From assembly GCA_002450905.1 (NCBI GenBank), contig DKAT01000071.1:1-32928 (forward strand): a stretch of DNA of 32,928 bases, written 5' to 3'. The stretch is from Spirochaetia bacterium UBA6919. Lineage in GTDB: Bacteria > Spirochaetota > UBA6919. The position numbers and the translations under genes are program-made. Under the pieces are notes generated by a model. The model worked only from the letters and a program-made list of their open reading frames with translations. It did no database searches and was not told where the DNA came from. Positions 8,361 through 16,035 of the stretch are shown here, piece by piece; the stretch's first letter is position 1; every line of letters starts with the position of its first letter.

Positions 8361-8409
8361 GATAAATCTAATCGAATCTCTTCTTTAAACAAATATGAAG
8401 GATTGACAG

Positions 8410-8874
8410 ATGATACATACGAAAGACCAGATTGACCATTTCCTGCGTGATGCTTTTTTTGCAGTACTGACATTCTCTTCTCATGAAGGACTAGTTAGTC
8501 AGCTTACGTGCTTTGGTCACACGATGGATGGAAATTTCTATCTGATTAGTCAAAATGACAAGGAAATTTTTAATTCACTATTTGAAAATAAAGATGTTTC
8601 CGTCTTAATTTATAAAGAGGAAGAAAATCTTGATGATATCCGTCAGGTAAATATTACTGGAACAGGAACTCTCATTGAAGGATTTGACAGTGAAGATGCC
8701 AGGATAGGCTATGAGTCTGTGGGTGCCAAATCACCTGTTATTGCTAATGTCCCTTTGGATCCTCAAAATCATAAATACTATACACTCATTAAAATAGAAG
8801 CTAAAACCATCGCATCGACAAGTTATGCTGAAATGAAAAAACACATTCCTCCGACAGTTCTCAAGAGAGAGTAG
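8410..8874 (+). CDS. Pyridoxamine 5'-phosphate oxidase-like split-barrel protein
   Basis: This 154-residue protein is of the PNPOx-like flavin-binding split-barrel type. The N-terminal helix followed by AFFAVLTFSSHEGLVSQL, then GNFYLISQNDKEIFNSLFEN and VSVLIYKE, follows the usual strand pattern of the fold, with a GTGTLIEG strand after it. Such proteins bind FMN, F420 or haem and act as small oxidoreductases; the substrate here is unknown. GAAGGA lies seven bases before the ATG. It follows rplT by 64 bases and precedes the thioredoxin gene by 22, so the last two may form a small redox operon. Confidence 0.7.
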   Translation: MIHTKDQIDHFLRDAFFAVLTFSSHEGLVSQLTCFGHTMDGNFYLISQNDKEIFNSLFENKDVSVLIYKEEENLDDIRQVNITGTGTLIEGFDSEDARIGYESVGAKSPVIANVPLDPQNHKYYTLIKIEAKTIASTSYAEMKKHIPPTVLKRE

Positions 8875-8896
8875 CCCTATTTAAATTAGGAACCCC

Positions 8897-9520
8897 ATGA
8901 TAAAATGTTTTGTATTTGCAATTTCCGCTGTGCTAATAATTTTTATCCCATTAGAAATATTTTTAAAATCTTCTTTCTTATTTCAAGATAAAAAAGTAAA
9001 TAAATTAAATCACCCCAATAAAATGTCCGTAGAGACAGAAAGAAAAATTAATCTAGCCCAGGATCTTGAGGTATCCCTATATTCATTGGGATTTAAAGTA
9101 TATAATAAACTGCAACCCGCTACAAATTTTACTTTAACTGATTTAAATGGCAAAAAAGTCTCACTCAAAGACTATTATGGCAAATTTGTATTAATAAATT
9201 TCTGGGCAACCTGGTGTGCACCCTGTATCCAGGAAATCCCAATTCTCCAAAAGCTTCACAACACAATGAAAAATAGAAATCTTGTTGTCCTAACCATAAA
9301 TACATCCAGAGAATCCGCCCTTGAAGTCATCACACAAAATAATGCCACATATCCTGTTTTAATTGATTCCAATTCCAAGATAACCACTGCTTATAATATT
9401 CATTATTATCCTACAGCCTATTTAATTGATCAGAAAGGTAATCTCATGGCAATGATCAAAGGAAATCAGGGCTGGAACCAATCCCATTTTCAGGATCTCT
9501 ATAAATTACTTCTTCAATAA
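8897..9520 (+). CDS. TlpA/ResA-family membrane-anchored thioredoxin
   Basis: This is a 207-residue extracytoplasmic thioredoxin-like oxidoreductase. The N terminus has a hydrophobic anchor or uncleaved signal (about 4-23). After a linker, the AhpC/TSA-like fold begins near residue 73 with the family entry NFTLTDLNGKKVSLKDYYGK. The active site is WCAPC (C107 and C110) and the cis-proline is in YYPTAY (P172), both intact. It probably keeps periplasmic thiols reduced, for example in c-type cytochrome maturation, though no cytochrome or ccs gene is present here to say which. TAGGA before the ATG supports the start. Confidence 0.88.
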   Translation: MIKCFVFAISAVLIIFIPLEIFLKSSFLFQDKKVNKLNHPNKMSVETERKINLAQDLEVSLYSLGFKVYNKLQPATNFTLTDLNGKKVSLKDYYGKFVLINFWATWCAPCIQEIPILQKLHNTMKNRNLVVLTINTSRESALEVITQNNATYPVLIDSNSKITTAYNIHYYPTAYLIDQKGNLMAMIKGNQGWNQSHFQDLYKLLLQ

Positions 9521-10018
9521 ATGTTTTTTAAGTTAATTTCCTCTCATATCATCTTTGATTCTATCGATAATTATACTAGTATTGTGCTCAATTTCAAAAA
9601 ATAATTAATACTAATTTAGCTATAAAAAAACAATGTTATAATTGGTTATATTAAAGATAGTAAGATGAATTATAATCGGAACTAAAAATTCTGATTCCGA
9701 TACTGCATAATATCAACACAAGGCTATAACTTAATATTCAAAAAAAATATAAGGAGCCTAAAGATTTTATCGTATAGAAACGATTTTTGTTGTATGAATA
9801 TTTAGTCTTATTGATTTTATAAGATATATTTAATAATTTTTTTAGTTCTAAAAATTCAAATCTTAACTTTGACCTTTAATTAATAATTATGATTTAACTA
9901 TCTAATTATATAGCAATTGGATTAAACAATTTTACACAGAACAGAAAATTACTTGATCTTATGGGAACTTTGTCGAAGGATATATAAATTATTATTATAA
10001 AAAACTGGACTTTAAACG
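9521..10018. other. 498-bp AT-rich intergenic region
   Basis: No convincing ORF, tRNA or known RNA family is visible between the thioredoxin gene and the next gene. The only structured element is the palindromic repeat at 9675-9712, listed separately. A small 5-bp inverted repeat (ATCGT/ACGAT near 9769-9784) followed by T residues is too weak to call a terminator. Confidence 0.5.
9675..9712. repeat. Palindromic repeat, copy 1
   Basis: ATCGGAA (9675-9681) is inverted as TTCCGAT (9695-9701) within a 27-bp element, directly followed by ACTGCATAATA (9702-9712). A second element at 32867-32893 has the same length and matches at 22 of 27 positions, and the same 11-mer follows it after 22 extra bases. 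Both copies lie in non-coding DNA downstream of a gene. No T-run follows, so it is not a standard terminator. Confidence 0.65.
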
Positions 10019-10030
10019 ATGGATGGTGCT

Positions 10031-11062
10031 ATGAGAAAGATATTTTTAACTATTGTCCTTTGTATGATTGTTGTGGAACCTCTTTCTGCAGAATTAAAGG
10101 ATTTTCATTTTATACCTCAAAGACGTCGGATTATTTTCGTAGAAGATTTTTATCAGTTGTATCGCCAAAATTTAAATGCAAGCCGATCCGCACAACACAC
10201 GAATATATATTATTTGCAGAAAGCATTACTAGCGGCTGAAACAAACTACTGGTGGGCACATCCAACAAAAGCATTTGCGTATGTCCGTTTTGACTGGGCA
10301 AACCCTCCAAGAAATAGCAGATTGTACAGGAAGTTTAAAGGACAACTGGCTCCCTATCGGGAATCTCACCATGCTAAATATAAAGAACTGATGAAAATGA
10401 GGATTAGTTTATTATTAACAAAGAGCTTTCTGTTATTGGGATCTCGTTATGACAGAGAAAATATATACTGGTTTAACTCACAAGCTTATGATAATCTCCC
10501 CATCAATGCGAAACGAAAGAAAGAGCATTATCTGGTAAGGAGTTTCAAAGTGGCAAGGATGTATTATATTATCGCATACCAGTATTGGATGAGAACTAAG
10601 CACTATGTGAGGATCTGTAAAGAGGGTGTATACGACCATAAACTATCCAACACCTCGGTATTATTTAGAGACATTATATTAAACGGAATTGAGATGGATA
10701 AAATGGAGGATGAGGTTAATAAAATATATCTGGGGGGTAATTTAGATCCTGATAAAGAAGAAATCCTCGCTGAGAAATTAAAGAAATTGGATATTGAAAT
10801 TAATCGGTTTAAATCCATTGAGAATAGGATTACATCTAAATTAAAACAGATAATTAAATTGGAAACTACTGCGGCAGATAGAAAATATAAACGACTTGTC
10901 AAACGCTATAAGGAAGAGGAGAAGAATTATTATATGGATGAAAATTATCCGGAATTCAACTATGATAAAGTTATCTACGAGAAACTGGAATCACTTGTCC
11001 ATAAAACAGAGAAGGTTAAACAACTTATTGAGCTACACAAGAAAGCGGCATCTGGGCAGTAA
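10031..11062 (+). CDS. Secreted alpha-helical protein of unknown function
   Basis: I do not recognise a family. I prefer the ATG at 10031 because it opens a clear signal peptide (residues 1-20, cleavage after PLSA) and has GGATGGTG just before it. The in-frame ATG at 10019 would only add four residues. The mature part (about 323 residues) is helical, rich in Tyr, Arg and Lys, with YYLQKALLAAETNYWW and later KVARMYYIIAYQYW resembling TPR-like helices, and a highly charged coiled-coil region from about 220 to the end. It is probably periplasmic or surface-associated. It stands alone and converges on the tatD pair. Confidence 0.75.
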   Translation: MRKIFLTIVLCMIVVEPLSAELKDFHFIPQRRRIIFVEDFYQLYRQNLNASRSAQHTNIYYLQKALLAAETNYWWAHPTKAFAYVRFDWANPPRNSRLYRKFKGQLAPYRESHHAKYKELMKMRISLLLTKSFLLLGSRYDRENIYWFNSQAYDNLPINAKRKKEHYLVRSFKVARMYYIIAYQYWMRTKHYVRICKEGVYDHKLSNTSVLFRDIILNGIEMDKMEDEVNKIYLGGNLDPDKEEILAEKLKKLDIEINRFKSIENRITSKLKQIIKLETTAADRKYKRLVKRYKEEEKNYYMDENYPEFNYDKVIYEKLESLVHKTEKVKQLIELHKKAASGQ

Positions 11063-11122
11063 CCCCTATTCTTCCACACGTGAATACAAATCAATAGGTT
11101 TACGTATTTGTTGTAAATGAAA

Positions 11123-11707
11123 TTACTTAAAAATCTCTTTGATTAAATCATTACGTAATTCTATTGTTTGTTGAGTTATTCTATCAGTAACACTCTTATC
11201 GATATCCTGATTAGATAATGACAATTCAGCCAAAATTATTTCGTTAAGGGCATTTTCACAATCATTAAGAGATTTAATATATTTCTTATAACCAGAAATG
11301 GATCTATAAACAGATTTCACCAATGAATATATGTCTTCTCCCTCTCCACGAAGTAATAGAATGTAGTGATCTATTAGAAGGCTTATCAGATCAAATATTT
11401 TACTTTTAATTGGATCAGAAATATTTTGCTTATTAATAATACTTTGAGCATCAATATTCCTGTCTGTTGTGATACATAAATACGCCTCATCAAGTGCCTG
11501 TTTCCTCAGGATAAGATACTTTTCAGCAAACAATTTTCTGCCTATCTTATATCTCTGGTTTTGATAGAGGAAATAAAGAAATAAAATAGGGATAAGTATC
11601 ATAAATACATTGATTTTAGGTTTTTCAATAACCCTTTGAGAAAGGGATCTGGAAAATTGTTCTTCATATTTAAATATATAATCTCTTTTCTCCTCTAAAC
11701 TTGCCAT
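11123..11707 (-). CDS. Membrane-anchored protein of unknown function, coupled to tatD
   Basis: This 194-residue protein has a charged N terminus (1-30), a single membrane helix (about 34-50) followed at once by basic residues (NQRYKIGRK), and a long helical C-terminal domain. The start (ATG 11707) lies inside the end of tatD, a 13-base overlap, and its ribosome site GGAGAAG is within tatD, so translation is likely coupled. No catalytic motif is visible. The arrangement suggests a cytoplasmic or periplasmic helical domain tethered to the membrane; the function is unknown. Confidence 0.7.
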   Translation of the reverse strand: MASLEEKRDYIFKYEEQFSRSLSQRVIEKPKINVFMILIPILFLYFLYQNQRYKIGRKLFAEKYLILRKQALDEAYLCITTDRNIDAQSIINKQNISDPIKSKIFDLISLLIDHYILLLRGEGEDIYSLVKSVYRSISGYKKYIKSLNDCENALNEIILAELSLSNQDIDKSVTDRITQQTIELRNDLIKEIFK

Positions 11708-12489
11708 GAAATCTTCTCCTTCAGGTTAAATAACTCTATACTATTATTCCATGTTGTCCGACTAAGCACTTCTAAAGGTATTTCTTTTAAATCAGAGATA
11801 AATTTTGCAGTATGAATAATATGCGCAGGATAATTTTTCTTTCCCCTCTTTGGCACAGGACTCAAATAAGGAGAATCCGTTTCAATCACTATTTTTTCCA
11901 TCGGAATAACTTTACAAGCTTCCTGGATATCGAAAGCCTTTTTATAAGTAATATTCCCAGCAAATGATATATAGAATCCTAGATCTAAAAAGCGTTTAGC
12001 AAATTCAGCGTCCCCACTATAGCAGTGCATAACACCATGAGACACATTTTCTTCTCTCAATATCTTATACACATCTTCATAAGCATCCCTACAATGAATA
12101 ATTAAAGGAAGTTGGTATTCCTTAGACAACCGAATTTGGTCTATGAATAATCTTTTCTGCTTGTCAGGATCTGCATAATTCCAGTAATAATCAATCCCAC
12201 ACTCCCCGATACCAACAGCAATGCCCTCATTTAATTGTTCAATAAGACTTCTCCATAGATGTTCATCGTAATCACCTGCATGAGAGGGGTATAACCCACA
12301 AGTAGTAAACACCAAACCAGGATTATCAAGAGATATTTTTTTTCCGCTAAAGTAAGATGAAATTCCTGTCGAAATATTTACAATGCCTAAAATATAATCT
12401 TTTTTTGAGGCATCAATGATTATTTGCTGTTCTATCGGATCATTATCCAGGATATCTATATGAGTATGAGTATCAAACCAGTAATACAT
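11695..12489 (-). CDS. tatD: TatD-family metal-dependent hydrolase
   Basis: This 264-residue TIM-barrel hydrolase (TatD/YcfH type) acts as a 3'-5' exonuclease or other nuclease in repair and quality control. Metal ligands are in place: H8 and H10 (THTHID), E96 (GECGID), H132 (IIHCRDA), H155 (MHCYSG) and D205 (ETDSPYL). The family normally starts only a few residues before the THxH motif, which fixes the ATG at 12489. No Shine-Dalgarno precedes it. A consensus promoter ends 10 bases before the ATG, so the mRNA is probably nearly leaderless. It is followed by a co-transcribed membrane protein gene. Confidence 0.93.
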   Translation of the reverse strand: MYYWFDTHTHIDILDNDPIEQQIIIDASKKDYILGIVNISTGISSYFSGKKISLDNPGLVFTTCGLYPSHAGDYDEHLWRSLIEQLNEGIAVGIGECGIDYYWNYADPDKQKRLFIDQIRLSKEYQLPLIIHCRDAYEDVYKILREENVSHGVMHCYSGDAEFAKRFLDLGFYISFAGNITYKKAFDIQEACKVIPMEKIVIETDSPYLSPVPKRGKKNYPAHIIHTAKFISDLKEIPLEVLSRTTWNNSIELFNLKEKISWQV

Positions 12490-12499
12490 AAAACATCAA

Positions 12500-12528
12500 A
12501 TCATAGCGAAAAATATAATTTTTGTCAA
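12500..12528 (-). promoter_or_regulatory. Consensus sigma-70 promoter of tatD
   Basis: On the reverse strand TTGACA (12528-12523) is followed after exactly 17 bases by TATGAT (12505-12500). Only 10 bases separate the -10 box from the ATG at 12489, so the start site would lie three to five bases before the ATG. Confidence 0.75.
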
Positions 12529-12566
12529 TACAATTTTAAAAAAAATATATATCTTAAAATAAAATC

Positions 12567-12595
12567 TTGACCGTTATACCTTGTTATATTATATT
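12567..12595 (+). promoter_or_regulatory. Putative promoter of the M23 peptidase-bactofilin cluster
   Basis: TTGACC (12567-12572), a 17-base spacer and TATATT (12590-12595). The predicted start near 12602 rules out the ATG at 12595 as start codon and fits the GTG at 12637. It is back to back with the tatD promoter, with 38 bases between the two -35 boxes. Confidence 0.6.
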
Positions 12596-12636
12596 TGCAC
12601 ATGTGCTTATTTACAAACCACTCAAAGGATTATAAT

Positions 12637-13668
12637 GTGAGTAAAATAAATTATAGCGGAAAATACATTTATAACAAAAAAGGAATGTTTAAAAAAAGAT
12701 TCCAACATATTTACCGCAAGCTACTTGAAAAGGGTCATGAGCATCTCACTGTCATGTTTATCCCTCACTCAGAAAAAAGAATTTTTAATTTCCAAATATC
12801 AAATTTTGCTCTCGCGTTGGTTTCCGCAACGATTCTCATATTAACCATTGGTGGTTCCATTGTATATGTAAAAAATTCAAGATTACAGCACACAGTAAAT
12901 ACACAGGCCATACAAATCGTTTCCAGCGCTTCAAAAGTCAAGTCATTTATCGATATTGTTAATCCAATAAATAGTCGGACAAATAATCTGGATAAAGTAG
13001 CCAATGAATTATCCGAGCTAACTGGACCCAAATCAATTTCACAGAGCCTTCAAAACATGAAACCAGGAATTGGTGGACCCATTTCAGACAAACGATTAAA
13101 TATCTCTGATAAAAATAAATCAAATAAAATGCAAGAAATTAACCAATTAAAAGATATATATTCAAAATTGGGTTTTGTCACAAAAAAAATTGGCGATGTC
13201 AATACCATCTTAAGAGGGCACAAAGCAATTTTACAACATATTCCATCAATATTCCCTGTTCTGGGAAGTTCTATCGGTCGAGGTTATGTGGTATCAGGCT
13301 TTGGATGGAGAAAAGATCCTATTACTTACCAAATGTCAGAGCATACTGGATTAGATATTATTAATATACCAATGACTCCTATAGTTGCTGCCGCTGATGG
13401 TGTTGTTGTAGATGCAAAGGCAGGTGGTGGAAGAGGGCTTTACGTTGAATTAAAGCATAAGTTTGGATATAGCACAGTATATATGCACTTAAGTGCCTTT
13501 CGTGTTGAAGCTGGACAATACGTAAAAAAACATCAAATAATCGGACAACTAGGTAGTACTGGACGATCGACTGGGCCCCATTTACATTATGAAGTTCATA
13601 TCAATGGTGTGCCTATTGATCCTGCTCCTTTTATTGGATTGGATCGATTTCGTCTATTAACCAGATGA
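12637..13668 (+). CDS. Membrane-anchored M23 (LytM-type) endopeptidase
   Basis: This zinc endopeptidase probably cuts peptidoglycan crosslinks. I choose GTG 12637, which has AAAGGA seven bases upstream, over the ATG at 12595 that sits inside the likely -10 box; this gives 343 residues. A cytoplasmic basic stretch (1-54) with IPHSEKRIFNFQIS precedes one membrane helix (about 55-78) and a linker. The C-terminal LytM domain carries H236 and D240 (HTGLD), H284 (YMHLS) and HLH (315-317), so the catalytic and zinc residues are complete. It heads a cluster with bactofilin, YaaR-like and YaaT-like genes. Together these suggest a role in cell-shape control, with bactofilin positioning the enzyme. Confidence 0.9.
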   Translation: MSKINYSGKYIYNKKGMFKKRFQHIYRKLLEKGHEHLTVMFIPHSEKRIFNFQISNFALALVSATILILTIGGSIVYVKNSRLQHTVNTQAIQIVSSASKVKSFIDIVNPINSRTNNLDKVANELSELTGPKSISQSLQNMKPGIGGPISDKRLNISDKNKSNKMQEINQLKDIYSKLGFVTKKIGDVNTILRGHKAILQHIPSIFPVLGSSIGRGYVVSGFGWRKDPITYQMSEHTGLDIINIPMTPIVAAADGVVVDAKAGGGRGLYVELKHKFGYSTVYMHLSAFRVEAGQYVKKHQIIGQLGSTGRSTGPHLHYEVHINGVPIDPAPFIGLDRFRLLTR

Positions 13669-13680
13669 GTTTTGATACAA

Positions 13681-14091
13681 ATGACTGGTCGTAAAGATAA
13701 GGAAACAATTGACAATTTAGTAGGCGCTGGAAATACTTTTAAGGGTGAGTTTAACCTTACCGGACCTTTAAGAGTCGATGGAACGATTCTTGGCGAAATT
13801 GTTACAAATAGTCGTATTCATATAAGTAGAACAGGTCATGTCGAAGGAAATCTAGAGGCAAAGGCAATTGATATTGGTGGCACCTTTACTGGTAATTTAA
13901 AGGCATCAGAACATATTATCATACGATCTAAAGCCTATGTCAAAGCAAACATTTTAGCAAATACACTGGAAGTTGAGGAAGGAGCAATTTTTACTGGACA
14001 ATGCAAGGTGAATCACAAAATTACTAAAACTCCAACTGAAAAAAAAAATTACAATAAAATGAATGAAAAAAAACTCATTACAACAAACTAA
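13681..14091 (+). CDS. Bactofilin (polymer-forming cytoskeletal protein)
   Basis: Bactofilins form nucleotide-free beta-helical filaments under the membrane and recruit peptidoglycan enzymes. The protein is 136 residues from the ATG at 13681; a TTG at 13672, four bases after the M23 stop, would add three. The core is the repeated beta-helix pattern, from GNTFKGEFNLTGPLRVDG through GHVEGNLEAKAIDI to GAIFTGQCKV. A short, Lys/Asn-rich disordered tail follows. The M23 gene just upstream matches the bactofilin-LytM pairing known from helical bacteria such as Helicobacter and Leptospira. The two genes are nearly contiguous, so they are co-translated. Confidence 0.93.
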   Translation: MTGRKDKETIDNLVGAGNTFKGEFNLTGPLRVDGTILGEIVTNSRIHISRTGHVEGNLEAKAIDIGGTFTGNLKASEHIIIRSKAYVKANILANTLEVEEGAIFTGQCKVNHKITKTPTEKKNYNKMNEKKLITTN

Positions 14092-14114
14092 TTATTTAAT
14101 AAAAGAAAAGTTAT

Positions 14115-14558
14115 ATGCTTAAAATAGATAAGAAATATAAAAATTATTCACCTCAACAAACTTACACTACAGGACGAATCACTCCTCAAGAAGTCCAGAT
14201 TAAAAAAAATATTTTCGAAAATGAATTAAATTCTCACTTTCACCAAAAATTTCACGCTGAAATAAATGAACTCATAAATAAACTTACAAATAGTGGAAAT
14301 CTTTTTAGTATTCAACCCAATCAAGATAATCTTCGCATTTATAAACGAGATGTCCAGGCATTCCTTCATTTCGTTACAAAACAATCCTATAAAATTAAAG
14401 AAATCTTTGGAAGACGTGTCGATTATAAAATTGTTGATACTATTAATGAAAAATTAGAAGATATCTCAAAAGATATTATCATTCGGGAAATACCAAGGAT
14501 GACACTCCTTGCTAAAATCGATGAAATCAGAGGACTTATTATCGATTTGGTTCTCTAA
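14115..14558 (+). CDS. YaaR-like (DUF327) protein
   Basis: This 147-residue helical protein matches the DUF327/YaaR family by length and by its closing pattern: VQAFLHFVTKQSYKIKE, KIVDTINEKLEDISKDI and a final LAKIDEIRGLIIDLVL. The function of YaaR is unknown. In Bacillus subtilis yaaR lies close to yaaT, and here the YaaT-like gene is 28 bases downstream, so the association is kept in a distant phylum. There is no signal peptide or membrane helix. It is in the same transcription unit as bactofilin, 23 bases away. Confidence 0.85.
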   Translation: MLKIDKKYKNYSPQQTYTTGRITPQEVQIKKNIFENELNSHFHQKFHAEINELINKLTNSGNLFSIQPNQDNLRIYKRDVQAFLHFVTKQSYKIKEIFGRRVDYKIVDTINEKLEDISKDIIIREIPRMTLLAKIDEIRGLIIDLVL

Positions 14559-14586
14559 TTAATCTGGAACTGGCTATAGATACAAA

Positions 14587-15342
14587 ATGACTAAATACAT
14601 CAAAATAAAACAGGATTATAACGGAGCCATTGAGCTTTATAAATATGATAAAGACTTTCGATTTGATTTTAATGAATATTTCCTCATTGAAACTCATTTT
14701 GGACAAGATCTTGGTAAAATAATTCCCAATTCTATTACTCAAAAAGAAATTGAAAACGTCAATCCAAATCTAAAACTCATCCGACAAGCTAATCAAGAAG
14801 ACTTTGATCATCAAAGTGAATGTAAAAATAAAGCTGATAAAGCATTTGAAATTACAAAAAATAAAATCCAGGAACATGATTTGTCGATGAAGCTGATTAG
14901 TATTTATTTTTTTCTGGATGGCAATAAAATTCTTTTTAATTTCACAGCTGAAGGGAGAATTGATTTTCGGGATCTTGTTAAAGATCTTGCATCGACCTTT
15001 AAAACTCGAATTGAATTACGTCAAATTGGGGTTCGGGATGAATCCATGCTCCTTGGTGGTCATGGGGTATGCGGCAGAGAGTTTTGTTGCAGAAATAAAC
15101 ATGGTCATGGTGAACCCATCTCCATTCGCATGGCTAAGGAACAAAATCTGACTCTTAACTCAGTAAAGATTTCAGGTGTTTGTGGTAGATTGATGTGCTG
15201 TCTGGATTTTGAGACAGATCGAAATAGCGACTATCCTGGCCAAAACGATGTCCCTCCGGTATCTAAATCCTGTGGAAATTGCTGTAAATCAAGCAAAAAT
15301 TCTAAAGAATTATTACCGCAAAATGAACAAATGATTTCATAA
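14587..15342 (+). CDS. PSP1-domain protein, YaaT/RicT-like
   Basis: A 251-residue YaaT/RicT homologue. The PSP1 core includes FTAEGRIDFRDLVKDLA (119-135), RIELRQIGVRDE (141-152) and MAKEQNLTLN. Cysteines C162, C167 and C168 (CGREFCC) and C199, C204 and C205 (CGRLMCC) are the same set that in B. subtilis RicT is tied to Fe-S clusters of the RicA-RicF-RicT complex, which affects RNase Y processing and development. A C-terminal extension adds C229, C232 and C233. No RicA or RicF gene is nearby. It is the last gene of the envelope cluster, suggesting a regulatory role there, though that is inference. Confidence 0.92.
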   Translation: MTKYIKIKQDYNGAIELYKYDKDFRFDFNEYFLIETHFGQDLGKIIPNSITQKEIENVNPNLKLIRQANQEDFDHQSECKNKADKAFEITKNKIQEHDLSMKLISIYFFLDGNKILFNFTAEGRIDFRDLVKDLASTFKTRIELRQIGVRDESMLLGGHGVCGREFCCRNKHGHGEPISIRMAKEQNLTLNSVKISGVCGRLMCCLDFETDRNSDYPGQNDVPPVSKSCGNCCKSSKNSKELLPQNEQMIS

Positions 15343-15945
15343 TATAATACTTTCTAACCAATAATAATTATTTCAATTATAAATCATCATGAATTACCCT
15401 CTCAAATTAAAATAATTTTAATAATATCCTCATGTGTTTATTATATTTTATCTTAGAATAATTTCCAAACTATTTTCATTAAAATATAATATTTCATTTC
15501 TAATTATTTTTTATTTAATTCAATAATATATAAATTAAGTGTAAATAAATATTTTCCTTTACTGAGACCTTAACAATTATTATTATAATCAATACGAATA
15601 CCATCTCTCGAAATAGTATTTAAAACTAAATATTTTTAGAAGGTATAATTTAAAAGACTTAAATAATACGATATAATTTGGGGTACTGTCCATTAAAACC
15701 ATCGCAAAATGGGAGATTTAAGGTACAGGGTGTGATATTTAATTTTTTGAATCGAAGCAGTTCTAATTCATTCAATGACTGGTCAGTTCTAATGAAGGAT
15801 TTAGAAGTACGTATTTATAATATAGAGTCTGAGGCCCATGGTTCAAGTATAAATCCTATGTTGAATTTAGAAATGATGTAATTTAAATCATCAAAGTTTT
15901 ATTCAAAATGTATTTTTATTATAATCTCAAAATAATTATTTTAAT
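15343..15945. other. 600-bp AT-rich intergenic region with an unassigned island
   Basis: This is the longest gap in the window. Most of it is very AT-rich with no signal I can read. Between about 15678 and 15881 the composition is less extreme and a 67-codon frame from TTG is open, but it has no ribosome site and no similarity I recognise. The island begins with GGGGTACTGTCCATTAAAAC, which looks like a transposon end, yet no inverted partner or transposase is nearby. A decayed mobile element or gene remnant is possible. Confidence 0.3.
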
Positions 15946-15989
15946 TTGACCATAGTGAAGAATTATAGCTTGTAAAATCAATTTGATTT
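15946..15989 (+). promoter_or_regulatory. Putative bioA promoter with overlapping palindrome
   Basis: TTGACC (15946-15951) is followed after 18 bases by TTGTAA (15970-15975), a poor -10 box. Starting at 15975 is a perfect 15-base palindrome, AAATCAA-T-TTGATTT (15975-15989), overlapping the end of the -10 box where a repressor would bind. It does not match the BirA or BioR operators I know. Confidence 0.3.
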
Positions 15990-16035
15990 ATTTTATTATC
16001 TTCTAAGAAAAAATTATTGAAGGTACAAAGCATTT

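Noticed and set aside
8402..8409. TTGACA-like box before the split-barrel gene as a promoter
   Set aside because: It lies immediately before the ATG, so no -10 box or leader could fit.
9769..9790. Terminator after the thioredoxin gene
   Set aside because: The stem is only 5 bp and lies 250 bases after the stop.
12595..12636. ATG at 12595 as the start of the M23 peptidase
   Set aside because: It overlaps the last base of the likely -10 box and has no ribosome site; GTG at 12637 has AAAGGA at good distance.
14918..15151. 77-codon forward frame inside the PSP1 gene
   Set aside because: It is an out-of-phase shadow of a well-conserved gene, with no ribosome site.
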